Below are positions 37,058 to 46,629 of a DNA stretch of 64,000 nucleotides, piece after piece. Each line of letters starts with the position of its first letter. Positions within the stretch are counted from its first letter, which is position 1. This stretch comes from Marinifaba aquimaris. GTDB taxonomy: Bacteria > Pseudomonadota > Gammaproteobacteria > Enterobacterales > Alteromonadaceae. The stretch lies in contig NZ_JABULX010000005.1 of assembly GCF_013328345.1 (NCBI RefSeq), positions 124,001-188,000 of the forward strand, given 5' to 3'. The notes beneath the pieces are model-generated. The model saw only the letters and a program-made list of their open reading frames with translations, was not told where the DNA came from and made no database searches. Both the position numbers and the translations under genes were made by a program.

Positions 37058-40000
37058 TTATTCCTTATCTAAGCTTTGCTGTAATCGCTGGCTTAACTGA
37101 CGGTTTCGATAAAATCCCGCCAACAAGAGTAGTGCGACTACTATAGCTAAATATACCTGCCAATGACGGAATTGGGCTTCTTCACCTTGCTGATTTTCAC
37201 TCGCCTCTGTTGCTTGAGAATCAACGCTTTGTTGTTCAGTTGTAGGGGCTTGTTTAGCCTTATCGGTTTCAGTTAATTCAATTTCACTGATGCGATGGAC
37301 TTGTACATCTTGTTCTGCCGTATTGCCTTTTGCAGATGCTATCGCTTGTTTGATAACTTGCCATTTGTCTGCTGCTAAGTGTTCGGCTAACCAAGGTAAC
37401 ATAGGGTTATCAGGGTCAGTATGACCACTACCTGGTAAGCCATTTTGGTCAACTAAATCAGCAAATTCTGTGGCAAGTTGCTCAATGGTTGCAGCATCTG
37501 CTTGCCAAAAACCTTTGTGCACTGCCACTAACATGATCGCTAGCATGTTGCTTTTCACATGGGCGTTGTGGCCTTGGCTTAAAAACTTATCGAGCTCAAG
37601 TTGGTATTTATCATCTATGTATACCGCTTTGACTTCCTGCCAAGCCCAGTCACCGACTAAGGTTGGATTGGTAACTTGCCAACCCCAAAGGTATTCTAAA
37701 AATTCATTACCCATGGTGCGCGCACCAGCATAGTCATGTTTCATTAAACCTTTCAGCCACTCTGGGTTTAAGAAACGACCGCGCAATTCTTGCCTTAACG
37801 CCAAACCCAGTGGGCGGGTTTTGATTTTAGCTGGGTCGGAATGATCAATCACAAAGTTATTTGGCGCCTTACCTGTAATTGACTCTATCGCTAAGCTTAA
37901 GCCGCCTAAATAATCAAATGCATCATTGTTGTCGATTAAGCCGTACAAGTTACTAGAGCGGCCAAAGTAAGTGTTTTCGACATTCGATAATACCGACTTA
38001 AATGCTGCTTGAGCCGGTGCGCCAAAGCCTCTATTGCCGTAGCTGTGGCCTAAGCGGCGCAGGTAAACTTGCGCGAGTTCTTCGCGCTTTTGCCAAGCGC
38101 CAGAGCGTTCAACTAAGCGGTTAATACCTGCTCCATAGCTACCCGGTGCATCGCCAAATACTCTCAAACTGGCCGAGATACCGGCTTGTTTAGCATCTAC
38201 ATCAGCTAGCAATAATGCTTGAGCTTGTTTAACCCAATGAGCTGCTACTTGGTTTGTTGATAATGGCTCAGTCCCACCTTGTGCTAATTTACCTAAACTA
38301 GCTAGCGCTTCTGATAACGCTAAGCTGAGCGCGGGATAATCTCGGCGGATCGTATCGCTACTGGCATCGAGAGCGAGTAATACGGCTTTATCGAGCAATA
38401 CCATTTGCTGACCATATAAATCTCTAAACAAGCCAGATGTTGTAAAAACAATGTCTCGTCTCACTTTATTGCCATCAATTGCGGCTGTTTGATGTTTTAA
38501 CCCTTTGACCAAACCACGACTGTTCCAAATGGGTTCCAGCCCTAACATATCGAGGCCAAAAGCAATCATCACACCTTCATCTCTCACTACATCTGATGCC
38601 CATAAGATCACAGCTTCGCTTTTCTCTGCATTTTGGCTGTTGTTACTGCTAGCGGCTTGCGCCATTTCTTGACCTAACTGCCAAGCCACTCGACTGGGAA
38701 TCAATGAGCTATCTAACGCATAAAAGTTACGACCAGTTGGTAAACTCGCCGGACTTCTAATTGGGTCATTACCTTGACCAGGTGCGATATAGCCACCATC
38801 TAAGCCTTTGATTAAACCGGTCATTTCTGCTTGGGGTGATTGCTTTAATAAAGCCGTTAGCTGCGCTTTGCTTAATGAGGTTGTTGTTGATGCATAGCTT
38901 GCGTTAACGGTTTCATCGTCTTGGGTAGCATTATTATCGGCACTTTTCGATAACATGGATTCGATCATCATATCGATAGCATTGGCTTGCCAATCTTGGC
39001 CAAATACATGTAAACCCAAAGGCATAAAGCGCTCTTGTAAATCGGTCAGGTAATGACCCACTTCGTGTACCAGCATGTCATCATCCACTTCATCAAAGCT
39101 GATCCCCATGACGGCCAGCTCTGCAGACATGGCTTCGGCCAGTTCGTCTTTTAGCTCCAACGCGTCCACTTTTTCTAGGATCTGCTTCATTAAACGCTGA
39201 GCGACAAGTTCGTTATCGCCACTGCTGTGATTGGCTTCAAAGCTTTCAACTAGCTGGCGCAATTGCAGTAATTCATCATACAAAGGCGTGCTGGCAAGTG
39301 GTGGCGTTAAGTGATCGACCATAACCGCTAGGCCGCGACGTTTTGCTTGAATACCTTCACCAACCCCATCAACGATATACGGATAAATCCCCGGGACATC
39401 ACCTGCAATAATGCGCGAATAGTCATCTGCTGCGACACCCACAGAGCGGCGAGGTAAAAACTCATAAGTTGAGTGACGACCTAAATGCACAAAGGCATCG
39501 GCTTTAAATTGGTTTTTGAGGTAATGATAAAACGCCAAGTATTGATGCGGCGGCGGAAACGCTAAATTAGCGTGTAATAGTTCTTCGTTAATTTCCCAAC
39601 CACGCGGTGGTTGTGGACCAATAAATACATTGCCAAAGGTTAAACCTGGCAGTAATAGTTGGTCTTGATAAACCATAACCTGACCCGGTGCTTGACCCCA
39701 GCCACCTAAGCCTTCGATGCCCGTTTGTTGAATGGCACTGATTAGCTTAGGTGCATTGCTCATGCACTGTGTGGTATCTACCTTGTCTATTGTGTTGTGA
39801 TAACAGGTTTCTAATTCATCCAATAAGGCTAGTGCGCGTTCCCGACCTTTGTGATCAACGCCTTCTAGCAAGTGGTGCATTTCTTCAATAGCGTGGTGAA
39901 CAATGTCATCTGCCAGTGCGGTTTTACCTGCTGTGATAGCGGTTGTTAGTTGTTGATGCAATAAACCAAATGGTCCTTGCTCCATTTCATAGCGCACGGT

Positions 40001-41509
40001 GGCGGGTAAGGTTGCAAACCATTTTTGGTAATCGGCCGCCGTCATTTTTTCTATCAGCGGGCTCATGGTTGCTAATGCTTTTGCATCTTTCGGTAAGTTA
40101 ACGCCACGAGCTTGCATCATATCGAGTAATTCGGCTTGTGATGCGGGTAGCGTTCCTGTGTTATAGCCCGCGGCCTTTAGTTGATTGAGTATTTGCCAAA
40201 GCGATGCGGGTACGTCTAGGTTATCCGCACCAATATTGTGGCGACCAGGAGGGTGGTTGTAATACACAATGGCAATGCGTTTGTCTTGATTGGCCTTGGT
40301 TTGCAAAGTTTGCCAGCGCTCAATACGGGTCAGTAATGATGTGATCCCCGATGTTTCTGCCACAACGCCTTGTACTCGAATACCCGTGATTGCATCGTCA
40401 GTAGGTTGGCCTAGCGTCGCAATTACCAATGGCTGGCTTGTGCCTTGTAGCTCAGGCATCGCGACTTGGTAATACACTTTATCTTGTGCCAATCCATCTG
40501 AAGATAATTGACGCTCAACGGCCGTTCTATCTCTTAGTTTAATGGCTTTTAATACTGGAACATTGAGCGTTGTTAATACTTGTGTGACGGCCTCTCGACC
40601 TTCACCACCGCCGATAACAAAGTCTTGCAACATGATAACAGCGGTTAGCTTATCTTGGTAAGGAAGTAGTTGCTTACTTGCTATCACACCTGCTTCGCCC
40701 CAATAGGCCAGTGCAGCGATACATTGACTGTTATATTTTTTACTCGCTTGCTGGCAGATATTGCGCAGTAACTTAGCATCAGCCGGTCGTCCCCCCCCGG
40801 CGTGATCAACAATGGCGATAACAGGTTTATCTTTATCCAATAACGCCATTTCAGAATCAGTGAGTTGATTGTAAAACTGACCTTTTACGTACCAGCGCAA
40901 TTGTGGGGTCGGCTCAGCTGGTTTGACCGTTAAGCTATCGCCTAGTTGATTGAAAAACCAAGCAAATAACTGGGCAGTGTTACTTGCGCCTGCCGCATGC
41001 CAATAACCTCTAGCTTGCAACCAAACCGCTTTATCTGGATAGCGAGCAATTTGCGCGGCCAAGTCGGCTTGATAGTTTGCGCCGGGTTGGCTTTTAGCGA
41101 TTTCTCTAAGCTCGGTTAAATCAGGAAATAGCAGCTGGCCATTAAACTGACTGAGGGCGACTAAGCGGTGATCACTGTTAATAATAATACGTTGCTGCCG
41201 ATTGGACGCTTGTTCAAACACTGACGTTAAATTGGCAACGCTGGCGCCAAATAAACCAAAGGCCAATACGCCTTGGCTTTGATTAATTAATTTTGTGCTA
41301 TCAGCTTGAGGCATTTGCCATAACTGATTGGCGGTGCGGGCTTTGATCGTTAAGTGTTTTTGCTTTGGGTGGGCAAGGTGAAATAAACGCGCCGCTTCAG
41401 CAACGGTTTCTGCGTTGCGCTGTGAAGTAATAACCAGCAGATAATCCGAGTTGGCTTTAGCCCAAGCAATTTGGCTGACAAATAATAAAAGCAGTAGTAG
41501 AAAGCGCAT
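37058..41509 (-). CDS. cobN: Exported, membrane-anchored CobN-like chelatase large subunit
   Basis: 1483 aa from the ATG at 41509 (AGAG just upstream), where a signal peptide starts ('[19 protein letters not shown]'). CobN/BchH-type landmarks: '[19 protein letters not shown]', '[14 protein letters not shown]', '[20 protein letters not shown]', '[19 protein letters not shown]', '[16 protein letters not shown]' and '[16 protein letters not shown]'. A C-terminal TM helix (about 1452-1470) ends in a short positive tail. True CobN is cytoplasmic and needs CobS/CobT ATPases; none are here. Instead it precedes ExbB-like and DUF2149 genes, as in Hmu-type loci. First gene after a cobalamin-riboswitch-like leader. 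Metal insertion versus removal is undecided. Confidence 0.9.
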   Translation of the reverse strand: MRFLLLLLLFVSQIAWAKANSDYLLVITSQRNAETVAEAARLFHLAHPKQKHLTIKARTANQLWQMPQADSTKLINQSQGVLAFGLFGASVANLTSVFEQASNRQQRIIINSDHRLVALSQFNGQLLFPDLTELREIAKSQPGANYQADLAAQIARYPDKAVWLQARGYWHAAGASNTAQLFAWFFNQLGDSLTVKPAEPTPQLRWYVKGQFYNQLTDSEMALLDKDKPVIAIVDHAGGGRPADAKLLRNICQQASKKYNSQCIAALAYWGEAGVIASKQLLPYQDKLTAVIMLQDFVIGGGEGREAVTQVLTTLNVPVLKAIKLRDRTAVERQLSSDGLAQDKVYYQVAMPELQGTSQPLVIATLGQPTDDAITGIRVQGVVAETSGITSLLTRIERWQTLQTKANQDKRIAIVYYNHPPGRHNIGADNLDVPASLWQILNQLKAAGYNTGTLPASQAELLDMMQARGVNLPKDAKALATMSPLIEKMTAADYQKWFATLPATVRYEMEQGPFGLLHQQLTTAITAGKTALADDIVHHAIEEMHHLLEGVDHKGRERALALLDELETCYHNTIDKVDTTQCMSNAPKLISAIQQTGIEGLGGWGQAPGQVMVYQDQLLLPGLTFGNVFIGPQPPRGWEINEELLHANLAFPPPHQYLAFYHYLKNQFKADAFVHLGRHSTYEFLPRRSVGVAADDYSRIIAGDVPGIYPYIVDGVGEGIQAKRRGLAVMVDHLTPPLASTPLYDELLQLRQLVESFEANHSSGDNELVAQRLMKQILEKVDALELKDELAEAMSAELAVMGISFDEVDDDMLVHEVGHYLTDLQERFMPLGLHVFGQDWQANAIDMMIESMLSKSADNNATQDDETVNASYASTTTSLSKAQLTALLKQSPQAEMTGLIKGLDGGYIAPGQGNDPIRSPASLPTGRNFYALDSSLIPSRVAWQLGQEMAQAASSNNSQNAEKSEAVILWASDVVRDEGVMIAFGLDMLGLEPIWNSRGLVKGLKHQTAAIDGNKVRRDIVFTTSGLFRDLYGQQMVLLDKAVLLALDASSDTIRRDYPALSLALSEALASLGKLAQGGTEPLSTNQVAAHWVKQAQALLLADVDAKQAGISASLRVFGDAPGSYGAGINRLVERSGAWQKREELAQVYLRRLGHSYGNRGFGAPAQAAFKSVLSNVENTYFGRSSNLYGLIDNNDAFDYLGGLSLAIESITGKAPNNFVIDHSDPAKIKTRPLGLALRQELRGRFLNPEWLKGLMKHDYAGARTMGNEFLEYLWGWQVTNPTLVGDWAWQEVKAVYIDDKYQLELDKFLSQGHNAHVKSNMLAIMLVAVHKGFWQADAATIEQLATEFADLVDQNGLPGSGHTDPDNPMLPWLAEHLAADKWQVIKQAIASAKGNTAEQDVQVHRISEIELTETDKAKQAPTTEQQSVDSQATEASENQQGEEAQFRHWQVYLAIVVALLLLAGFYRNRQLSQRLQQSLDKE

Positions 41510-41580
41510 AAATTCTCTTATTGTTATTGGAGGTATCAACGAGAATTTATTGCAAATGTCATCAGCCCCACCTACTAAAA

Positions 41581-41656
41581 ATCAGGTGCTATCTGGCTGT
41601 TGACTATATCGAGTATTCTCGCCCGCATAGCGCTTTAAAAGACATGTATCTGGCTG
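41581..41656 (-). repeat. Duplicated TATCTGGCTG in the cobN leader
   Basis: The 10-mer TATCTGGCTG occurs exactly at 41590-41599 and 41647-41656. On the transcript strand each copy (CAGCCAGATA) can compete for the downstream GGTGGGGCTG segment (41560-41575 region), which could form alternative hairpins between riboswitch and start codon. The pairing idea is inference. Confidence 0.55.
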
Positions 41657-41760
41657 ATAAATACACGCTAATATTGGCGTATTTATTTACAGTTGCGAGT
41701 ACAGCTTCGGGTTTTCAGTAAATGTGCTGAGCACCGAATTCCATGAGGTTACTTATTATG
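41641..41760 (-). promoter_or_regulatory. Cobalamin-riboswitch-like leader of the cobN operon
   Basis: Read on the minus strand it shows the ordered B12-riboswitch core: GGAATTCGGTG, then AAAACCCG, AGCTGTACTCGCAACTGTAA (consensus GCTGCCCCCGCAACTGTAA) and the 3' element CAGCCAGATACATGTC (consensus AGYCAGGAGACCTGCC). Between CAACTGTAA and the 3' element is a single clean hairpin, ATAAATACGC...GCGTGTATTTAT, where canonical riboswitches have the large peripheral stems with the CCACTG box. So it is a compact or divergent member. It lies about 130-250 bases before the cobN start in the right orientation. Confidence 0.78.
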
Positions 41761-41866
41761 AGTTGAGTTATTGGGCAAACTCATAATAAGCACTTAAAAA
41801 GCGTGGCCTTTGTACCGAGAGTACAAGATAAAGTCAAATTTGCATCGCTGTTAGCGATTTAGCGCA

Positions 41867-41889
41867 CACCATCTCAATCAGAGATGGTG
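41867..41889 (-). terminator. Hairpin after 128-aa membrane gene
   Basis: CACCATCTC and GAGATGGTG form a 9-bp perfect stem 16 bases past the stop codon. No T-run follows on the minus strand, so function as an intrinsic terminator is unsure. Confidence 0.5.
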
Positions 41890-41904
41890 CCAGCGAGTTT
41901 AGGG

Positions 41905-42291
41905 TTAAAGCGTTTTTGCTTGGCGTCTAAAAATATGCAGGGCGATTTGCGAGAGGGTAAATAAGCCAAAAGTGAAGATTAAGCCCGTTAGCATGATAGG
42001 CTCGTAGCCTTCAATGACAGTTGAAATAACACGGGCTGAGCCATTTAAAAAGAAATACATAGAGGCGGGTAAAATCAGCAGCCAATCTTTTCTAATTGCA
42101 CCGATTAAGGTAATGATCGCTAAGCTTAATGTCGGTGCGCCCAAGGTACGCAAATTGGTAAAACCATAATTGCTAATGGCATTAAAACCACTGGGTTGAT
42201 TGATGACTTCAGGGGCGAACATAGTCACCAAACCTGCTGAACCTAACACTAAAACAAATACACCTGAGAGCAATTGAGCGAAGCGAATCAT
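41905..42291 (-). CDS. Four-TM membrane protein (DUF4345-like)
   Basis: 128 aa, four hydrophobic segments. The arrangement 'LRTLGAPTLSLAIITLIGA' then 'YFFLNGSARVISTVIEGYEP' resembles DUF4345-type small membrane proteins, function unknown. AAGGAAAA upstream of the ATG. Lies upstream of the cobN leader on the same strand, but a hairpin and about 145 bases intervene, so it is probably a separate transcript. Confidence 0.65.
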   Translation of the reverse strand: MIRFAQLLSGVFVLVLGSAGLVTMFAPEVINQPSGFNAISNYGFTNLRTLGAPTLSLAIITLIGAIRKDWLLILPASMYFFLNGSARVISTVIEGYEPIMLTGLIFTFGLFTLSQIALHIFRRQAKTL

Positions 42292-42504
42292 TATCTATTT
42301 TCCTTATTGAAATAAGCGCTAGGCGCTTGGTTTTGATAAGGCATAGATTAATCAGTTGAGCTAATTGTCGCTTGCACGATCCAATCAAGTTTTAGCATTA
42401 AACGGTCAAACCATTGTCAATTTGAAAAAATTTTCACGTTAACTGTCAACCAACCCCAATTCAGTGCGTTGTATTAAATGAGTTGATACAAAGGAGCACA
42501 GACA

Positions 42505-43227
42505 ATGGAAAAGCAAATATTACTCTTTAGTCCTAATCGCATTTCGGCAAAATCAGTATTTGCCATGTTAACTGACTGCCAATATCAGGTCAGTTTGATT
42601 CAGGATGAGTTGTTGTTATTGAGCTTAGTGGCTGAGCGAAGAAATACAGCCATCATTATCGATTGTGTGGGTGATACTACACAAAGCTTCGAGTTATTAA
42701 AAAATATTAGACAGAAAACTAACAAGCCTGTGGCGGTGTTAAGCGAATGCCAAAACTGGCTAACCCGAACCATTGCTTATGAATTGGGTGTTGATGACTT
42801 TATTGAAAAGCCGCTACAAGAGCGTGAGTTTATTGCTCGGTTAAGTACTATGCTGCGCCGAGTCAGTTTGGCATTTGAGCAAAATGATTCACAAAAAGTC
42901 TTGCATATCAATGGTATAAAACTAGACCCATGCGCGCGGAAAGTCTTCTGTAATGGTCAGCCCGTAGCCCTTACCAGTATGGAGTTCAACGTTTTGCACA
43001 TGTTGATGCTAAGCCCAGGGAGTGTGGTTTCGAAACAAGATTTATCGACCAAAGCTTTGCATTACGACAAAGCTGAAACCACGCGTGGTGTCGATATGCA
43101 TATCTGCAATATACGCAAGAAGTTCGCGAACATCTGTGACTGTGACAAATTGCAGAATATTAGAGGAGTGGGGTATTTATTTCTGCTCTCGGAAGCAAGA
43201 CACGTCAACTTCTCATTTATCGAATAA
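42505..43227 (+). CDS. OmpR/PhoB-type response regulator
   Basis: 240 aa. N-terminal receiver fold (residues 4-115: 'TAIIIDCVGD' with a candidate phospho-Asp, 'PVAVLSEC', 'DFIEKPLQEREFIARL' with the conserved Lys). C-terminal winged-helix domain 'ALTSMEFNVLHMLMLSPGS' and 'GVDMHICNIRKKFANICD', 'IRGVGYLFLL'. The N-terminal acidic pair of a normal receiver is not obvious ('LLFSPNRI'), so phosphorylation may be atypical. No kinase gene is adjacent. AAGGAG SD 9 bases before the ATG. Confidence 0.88.
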   Translation: MEKQILLFSPNRISAKSVFAMLTDCQYQVSLIQDELLLLSLVAERRNTAIIIDCVGDTTQSFELLKNIRQKTNKPVAVLSECQNWLTRTIAYELGVDDFIEKPLQEREFIARLSTMLRRVSLAFEQNDSQKVLHINGIKLDPCARKVFCNGQPVALTSMEFNVLHMLMLSPGSVVSKQDLSTKALHYDKAETTRGVDMHICNIRKKFANICDCDKLQNIRGVGYLFLLSEARHVNFSFIE

Positions 43228-43276
43228 GAACGTTTTATTGGAATGTGTTGAATTACAAGGAATGAAGGAGAGAAAT

Positions 43277-43459
43277 ATGGATAAACGCACTCATTCAACT
43301 CACAAGCAGAGTCCACACTCTGTACTCAAGGATGAATCTTTATCCACCACTGCAAATGTGAAATTTGAAGATTCCCGCGATCCAACAATGGCATCTGCCA
43401 ATGTTGAAGCGGCTAGAATGGCTTGGTTAGCTAAGAATAAGGAGACAGACGATTCTTAG
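43277..43459 (+). CDS. Small hydrophilic protein downstream of the response regulator
   Basis: 60 aa, polar and His/Ser/Lys rich at the N terminus ('MDKRTHSTHKQSPHSVLKD'), with 'ANVEAARMAWLAKNKETDD' at the C terminus as a likely helix. GGAGAG lies 6 bases before the ATG, and a strong terminator follows, both supporting a real gene. It lies 49 bases after the regulator gene on the same strand and is probably cotranscribed. No family recognised. Confidence 0.65.
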   Translation: MDKRTHSTHKQSPHSVLKDESLSTTANVKFEDSRDPTMASANVEAARMAWLAKNKETDDS

Positions 43460-43527
43460 CTTTGCTTTTTGCGCCTAACTATTGCTTTTAGCCTGCCACC
43501 CGCTGTTAAAAAGCATAGTTGTCACTG

Positions 43528-43569
43528 GATAGAGATGAGATAGGGATTGCTCATCTCTATCCTTTTTTT
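43528..43569 (+). terminator. Rho-independent terminator
   Basis: GATAGAGATGAG pairs perfectly with CTCATCTCTATC, followed by CTTTTTTT. Ends the response regulator/small protein transcript. Confidence 0.92.
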
Positions 43570-43581
43570 GGTCTTTAGCTA

Positions 43582-44136
43582 TCACTGTGTTGCCGGTTTA
43601 ACATCGCCTGCATAATTTGATGTTTGTGATAAACCCGAACTAAATGCCAACCACCACAATATGCAATTGATAATCACTGTACTGCCTTTTGAATCCGCAG
43701 AGTAGCTGAGCAAATAGCTAACCCATGAGTAAATCAGTGAGCTAAGTGCAATCAATAATAGAATTAAACCTTGATTGTATGGCGGCAGTTTGAGCTGCCA
43801 AATTTTGTTCAAACAAAGCAGGGATAACACTGCGCCCAATAAACTGGGGATCACCATAAAGCCATATTCAGTTAACCGCGCAATCAATTGGTGCTGTTCG
43901 GCAAAGTAAATCGATAAACCATGGGTTAGCCCCAAGATGATCGACACTGCTAACGTCGCCATTAACGTCGGTTTTTTGTTAAGCGCCGTCCACAAAATAA
44001 ATGAATAGAAAAAACCTGCGGTCACGCTAAACACTAGTGTTAATTCTACAAATAAAATACTAATGGCGCCCAGTGCCGATAGTATGATGGTCATAGCCAT
44101 CAGTTTAGAGGTATTAAATTGAGCTTGCGTTGCCAT
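43582..44136 (-). CDS. Multi-pass membrane protein of the bd-oxidase operon
   Basis: 184 aa with about five TM segments ('LMAMTIILSALGAISILFV', 'QGLILLLIALSSLIYSWVS'). Its ATG overlaps the stop of the subunit II gene (TAATG), so it is translationally coupled to the oxidase. No known accessory family (it is not CydX, which is tiny). Could be an oxidase assembly or stability factor; that is inference from position. Confidence 0.75.
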   Translation of the reverse strand: MATQAQFNTSKLMAMTIILSALGAISILFVELTLVFSVTAGFFYSFILWTALNKKPTLMATLAVSIILGLTHGLSIYFAEQHQLIARLTEYGFMVIPSLLGAVLSLLCLNKIWQLKLPPYNQGLILLLIALSSLIYSWVSYLLSYSADSKGSTVIINCILWWLAFSSGLSQTSNYAGDVKPATQ

Positions 44137-45128
44137 TAGTAATACCTCAAGTCTTCAACTTTACCCCAAAATACGCGATAAGAATAAAGGGTGTAGGCCA
44201 AGATAGTGGGGATAACAAACAATGCCCCATACAGTAAAAAGTTAAGTGATTCAGCAGCCGCAACAGATTGATAAATCGTCATTTGATTGGGCACAACATA
44301 CGGATAAAAACTCACTGCAAGCCCGACAAAGGTAAAGGTGAAAATTGCACAAGCAGCAACAAATGGACGCGCTTGGTTTTTACTTTGATCTATGACTTTT
44401 AATTGTTGCCACGCATAGATAAACAAGGCTAAACAAATCAGTGGGATCGGCAATAACACCAAGGCGTAAGGCATACTAAACCAGCGCTCCGTAATGTTAG
44501 GGTCGATCAATAGGTTAGTGATAGACACGACAACAATACCGGCAAAACAAATCACTAAGGTGCGTTTGCAATAACGCAAAGCGCGCTGTTGTAATTCACC
44601 TTCGGTTTTCATCACCAGCCAAGCTGAGCCGATAAAGCAATACGCGGCGCAAACCCCAAGTGCACTGAGTAGAGCAAAACTGATTGTGTTGAGGTTATAT
44701 TCAAACCCCATCACATATAAGCCCAACATAAAGCCTTGGCTCGCTGCAGCAATGAACGAACCTGCTTTAAAAACTTTGTCCCAAGTGGGTTTATGACTGA
44801 AAGCGGCCTTAGCGCGAAAATCAAAAGCGACGCCGCGCAGTATCAAGCCAATCAGCATAATCGCAGCAGGCAGATACAGGGCTTTTAAGATTAAGCTGTG
44901 AGCAAACGGAAAGGCAATCAGTAAGACACCAATCGCCAAAACTAACCAGGTTTCATTGGCATCCCAAAAAGGGCCAATTGACGCGATCATCGTATCGCTG
45001 TCGGCTTGGTTATACAGCGGTAGCATCATACCCACACCGAGGTCATAACCATCGAGCATGGCATAAAGTAAAACGGCCAGCGCCATTAATCCGGCATAAA
45101 TCAGTGCCAGTGTAGCTTGATCAAACAT
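44136..45128 (-). CDS. cydB: Cytochrome bd-type ubiquinol oxidase subunit II (CydB/CioB)
   Basis: 330 aa integral membrane subunit. N-terminal 'LLYAMLDGYDLGVGMMLPL' is the hallmark of CydB/CioB, followed by 'SIGPFWDANETWLVLAIG'. It pairs with subunit I to reduce O2 to water with quinol electrons without pumping protons. AGGAGGT SD before the ATG; overlaps subunit I by 8 bases. Part of a three-gene unit. Confidence 0.95.
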   Translation of the reverse strand: MFDQATLALIYAGLMALAVLLYAMLDGYDLGVGMMLPLYNQADSDTMIASIGPFWDANETWLVLAIGVLLIAFPFAHSLILKALYLPAAIMLIGLILRGVAFDFRAKAAFSHKPTWDKVFKAGSFIAAASQGFMLGLYVMGFEYNLNTISFALLSALGVCAAYCFIGSAWLVMKTEGELQQRALRYCKRTLVICFAGIVVVSITNLLIDPNITERWFSMPYALVLLPIPLICLALFIYAWQQLKVIDQSKNQARPFVAACAIFTFTFVGLAVSFYPYVVPNQMTIYQSVAAAESLNFLLYGALFVIPTILAYTLYSYRVFWGKVEDLRYY

Positions 45129-46518
45129 GATTGACCTCCTGAGTTGCAGACTGTGTAGCGTGAGCTTGAGTTTTGATTGGCAGCCTGTGTTCGTCGTCTT
45201 GAATTTCTTCTATTTCGACCGCGCGACGCGCCATCACAAATACTGTGTGTAAGTAGGCAACGAGCAAGATGCTATAAACGGTTAAATACAGGGTTAAAGA
45301 GATGGCGACATTACTTGGCGCTATGGTTGTCGCGGCCTCTTTCACCGTGACTAAGCCATAAACCAAATACGGCTGACGACCAATTTCTGTGACATACCAA
45401 CCCGCTAATGTTGCAATCCAGCCGATAAAAGACATCGCCACTAAGGTTTTCAGTATCCAAATGGGCATGGCTTGTTGCTGTTTGTCTTGGCGGTGAAGTT
45501 TATATCTGGCGTACCACGCAACCGCTATCATCAATAAGCCAATGCTGACCATAATGCGAAAAGCGAAAAATACTGGAGCTACTGGCGGATGGTTTTCAAA
45601 TTCATCCATGCCTTTTAATTCACCATCTAGGCTGTGCGTTAAGATTAAACTCGCCATGTAAGGCACTTTGACTTCAAAGTGGTTGGTTCTTTGTTCTTCA
45701 TCCGGTATCGCAAAAAGCAATAATGGTGCGCCTTTTTCTGTATGCCAGATCCCTTCAATGGCAGCAATTTTAGCAGGCTGATATTTCAGCGTATTAAGGC
45801 CATGAGAGTCACCGACAAAGGCCTGTATTGGCGCTAAAATAGCCGCGGCAGTCAGCGCTACTTTTAAGGTTAACTTGGGCGCGCGTTTGTCATCGCCGCG
45901 CAAGATGCGATAGGCGCTTAATCCGGCAATTAAAAAGCTCGCAGTCAGACCAGAAGCCAACATCATATGGGTAAAACGATGCGGGAAAGACGGGTTAAAG
46001 ATAATCTCAAACCAATCTAGCGGGTAAGCGACACCGTCGCGCATTTCAAAACCTGTGGGGGTTTGCATCCAAGAATTAAGCGCTAAAATCCAAAAGGCAG
46101 ATAACGTGGTACCAATGGCAACGATGACAGTTGATAAGGTATGAATTTTGGGTGGCACGCGTTTGATACCAAACAGCATAATGCCAAGGAAAGTGGCTTC
46201 TAGAAAGAATGCCGTTAGCACTTCGTAGCCAAGTAGAGGCCCTGCTATGTTACCGACTTTTTCCATAAAACCCGGCCAGTTGGTACCAAATTGGAATGAC
46301 ATGGTAATGCCACTGACCACACCTAAAGCAAAAGTGAGGGCGAATATTTTGACCCAAAAGCGATAAGCACGCATCCAAACGGCATCACCGGTCTGATCAA
46401 ATCGGACTTTAAAAAACACCAAAAACCAGCACATGGCAATGGTAATAGTGGGGAACAAGATATGAAAACTGATGTTGGCCGCAAATTGAATGCGAGACAA
46501 CATTTCCGTATCTAACAT
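45121..46518 (-). CDS. cydA: Cytochrome bd-type ubiquinol oxidase subunit I (CydA/CioA, short Q-loop)
   Basis: 465 aa. Haem-ligand His near residue 18 in 'ANISFHILFPT', 'FEIIFNPSFPHRFTHMMLA' with the second haem His, and 'GWYVTEIGRQPYLVYGLV' near 385-402. The short Q-loop and the GRQPYLVYG form (not GRQPW) point to the cyanide-insensitive oxidase subgroup. AAGGAGTC SD. A 10/11-base inverted repeat lies in the leader at 46531-46558. First gene of the oxidase operon. Confidence 0.95.
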   Translation of the reverse strand: MLDTEMLSRIQFAANISFHILFPTITIAMCWFLVFFKVRFDQTGDAVWMRAYRFWVKIFALTFALGVVSGITMSFQFGTNWPGFMEKVGNIAGPLLGYEVLTAFFLEATFLGIMLFGIKRVPPKIHTLSTVIVAIGTTLSAFWILALNSWMQTPTGFEMRDGVAYPLDWFEIIFNPSFPHRFTHMMLASGLTASFLIAGLSAYRILRGDDKRAPKLTLKVALTAAAILAPIQAFVGDSHGLNTLKYQPAKIAAIEGIWHTEKGAPLLLFAIPDEEQRTNHFEVKVPYMASLILTHSLDGELKGMDEFENHPPVAPVFFAFRIMVSIGLLMIAVAWYARYKLHRQDKQQQAMPIWILKTLVAMSFIGWIATLAGWYVTEIGRQPYLVYGLVTVKEAATTIAPSNVAISLTLYLTVYSILLVAYLHTVFVMARRAVEIEEIQDDEHRLPIKTQAHATQSATQEVNHV

Positions 46519-46530
46519 AGTTGACTCCTT

Positions 46531-46558
46531 ACTTGTTTATCGTGGCAATAAAACAAGT
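46531..46558 (-). promoter_or_regulatory. Inverted repeat in the cydA leader
   Basis: ACTTGTTTAT, 7-base spacer, ATAAAACAAGT, an interrupted palindrome 13-40 bases before the cydA start. Candidate operator or leader hairpin; the protein bound is unknown. Confidence 0.45.
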
Positions 46559-46629
46559 GTTAATTTTTAGAATCTGTCTTGCTTGTGCACTGAATAGGGA
46601 TAAAGTGAAAAATCAGTTTGCGACAAGCA

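Larger units (their letters stand above)
41540..41904. other. Intergenic region upstream of cobN
   Basis: 365 bases without a gene. It holds the cobN leader (riboswitch-like element, duplicated 10-mer, hairpin) and, toward 41840-41890, hairpins belonging to the end of the 128-aa membrane gene. A short open frame here has no SD and overlaps the structured RNA, so I do not call it. Confidence 0.7.
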
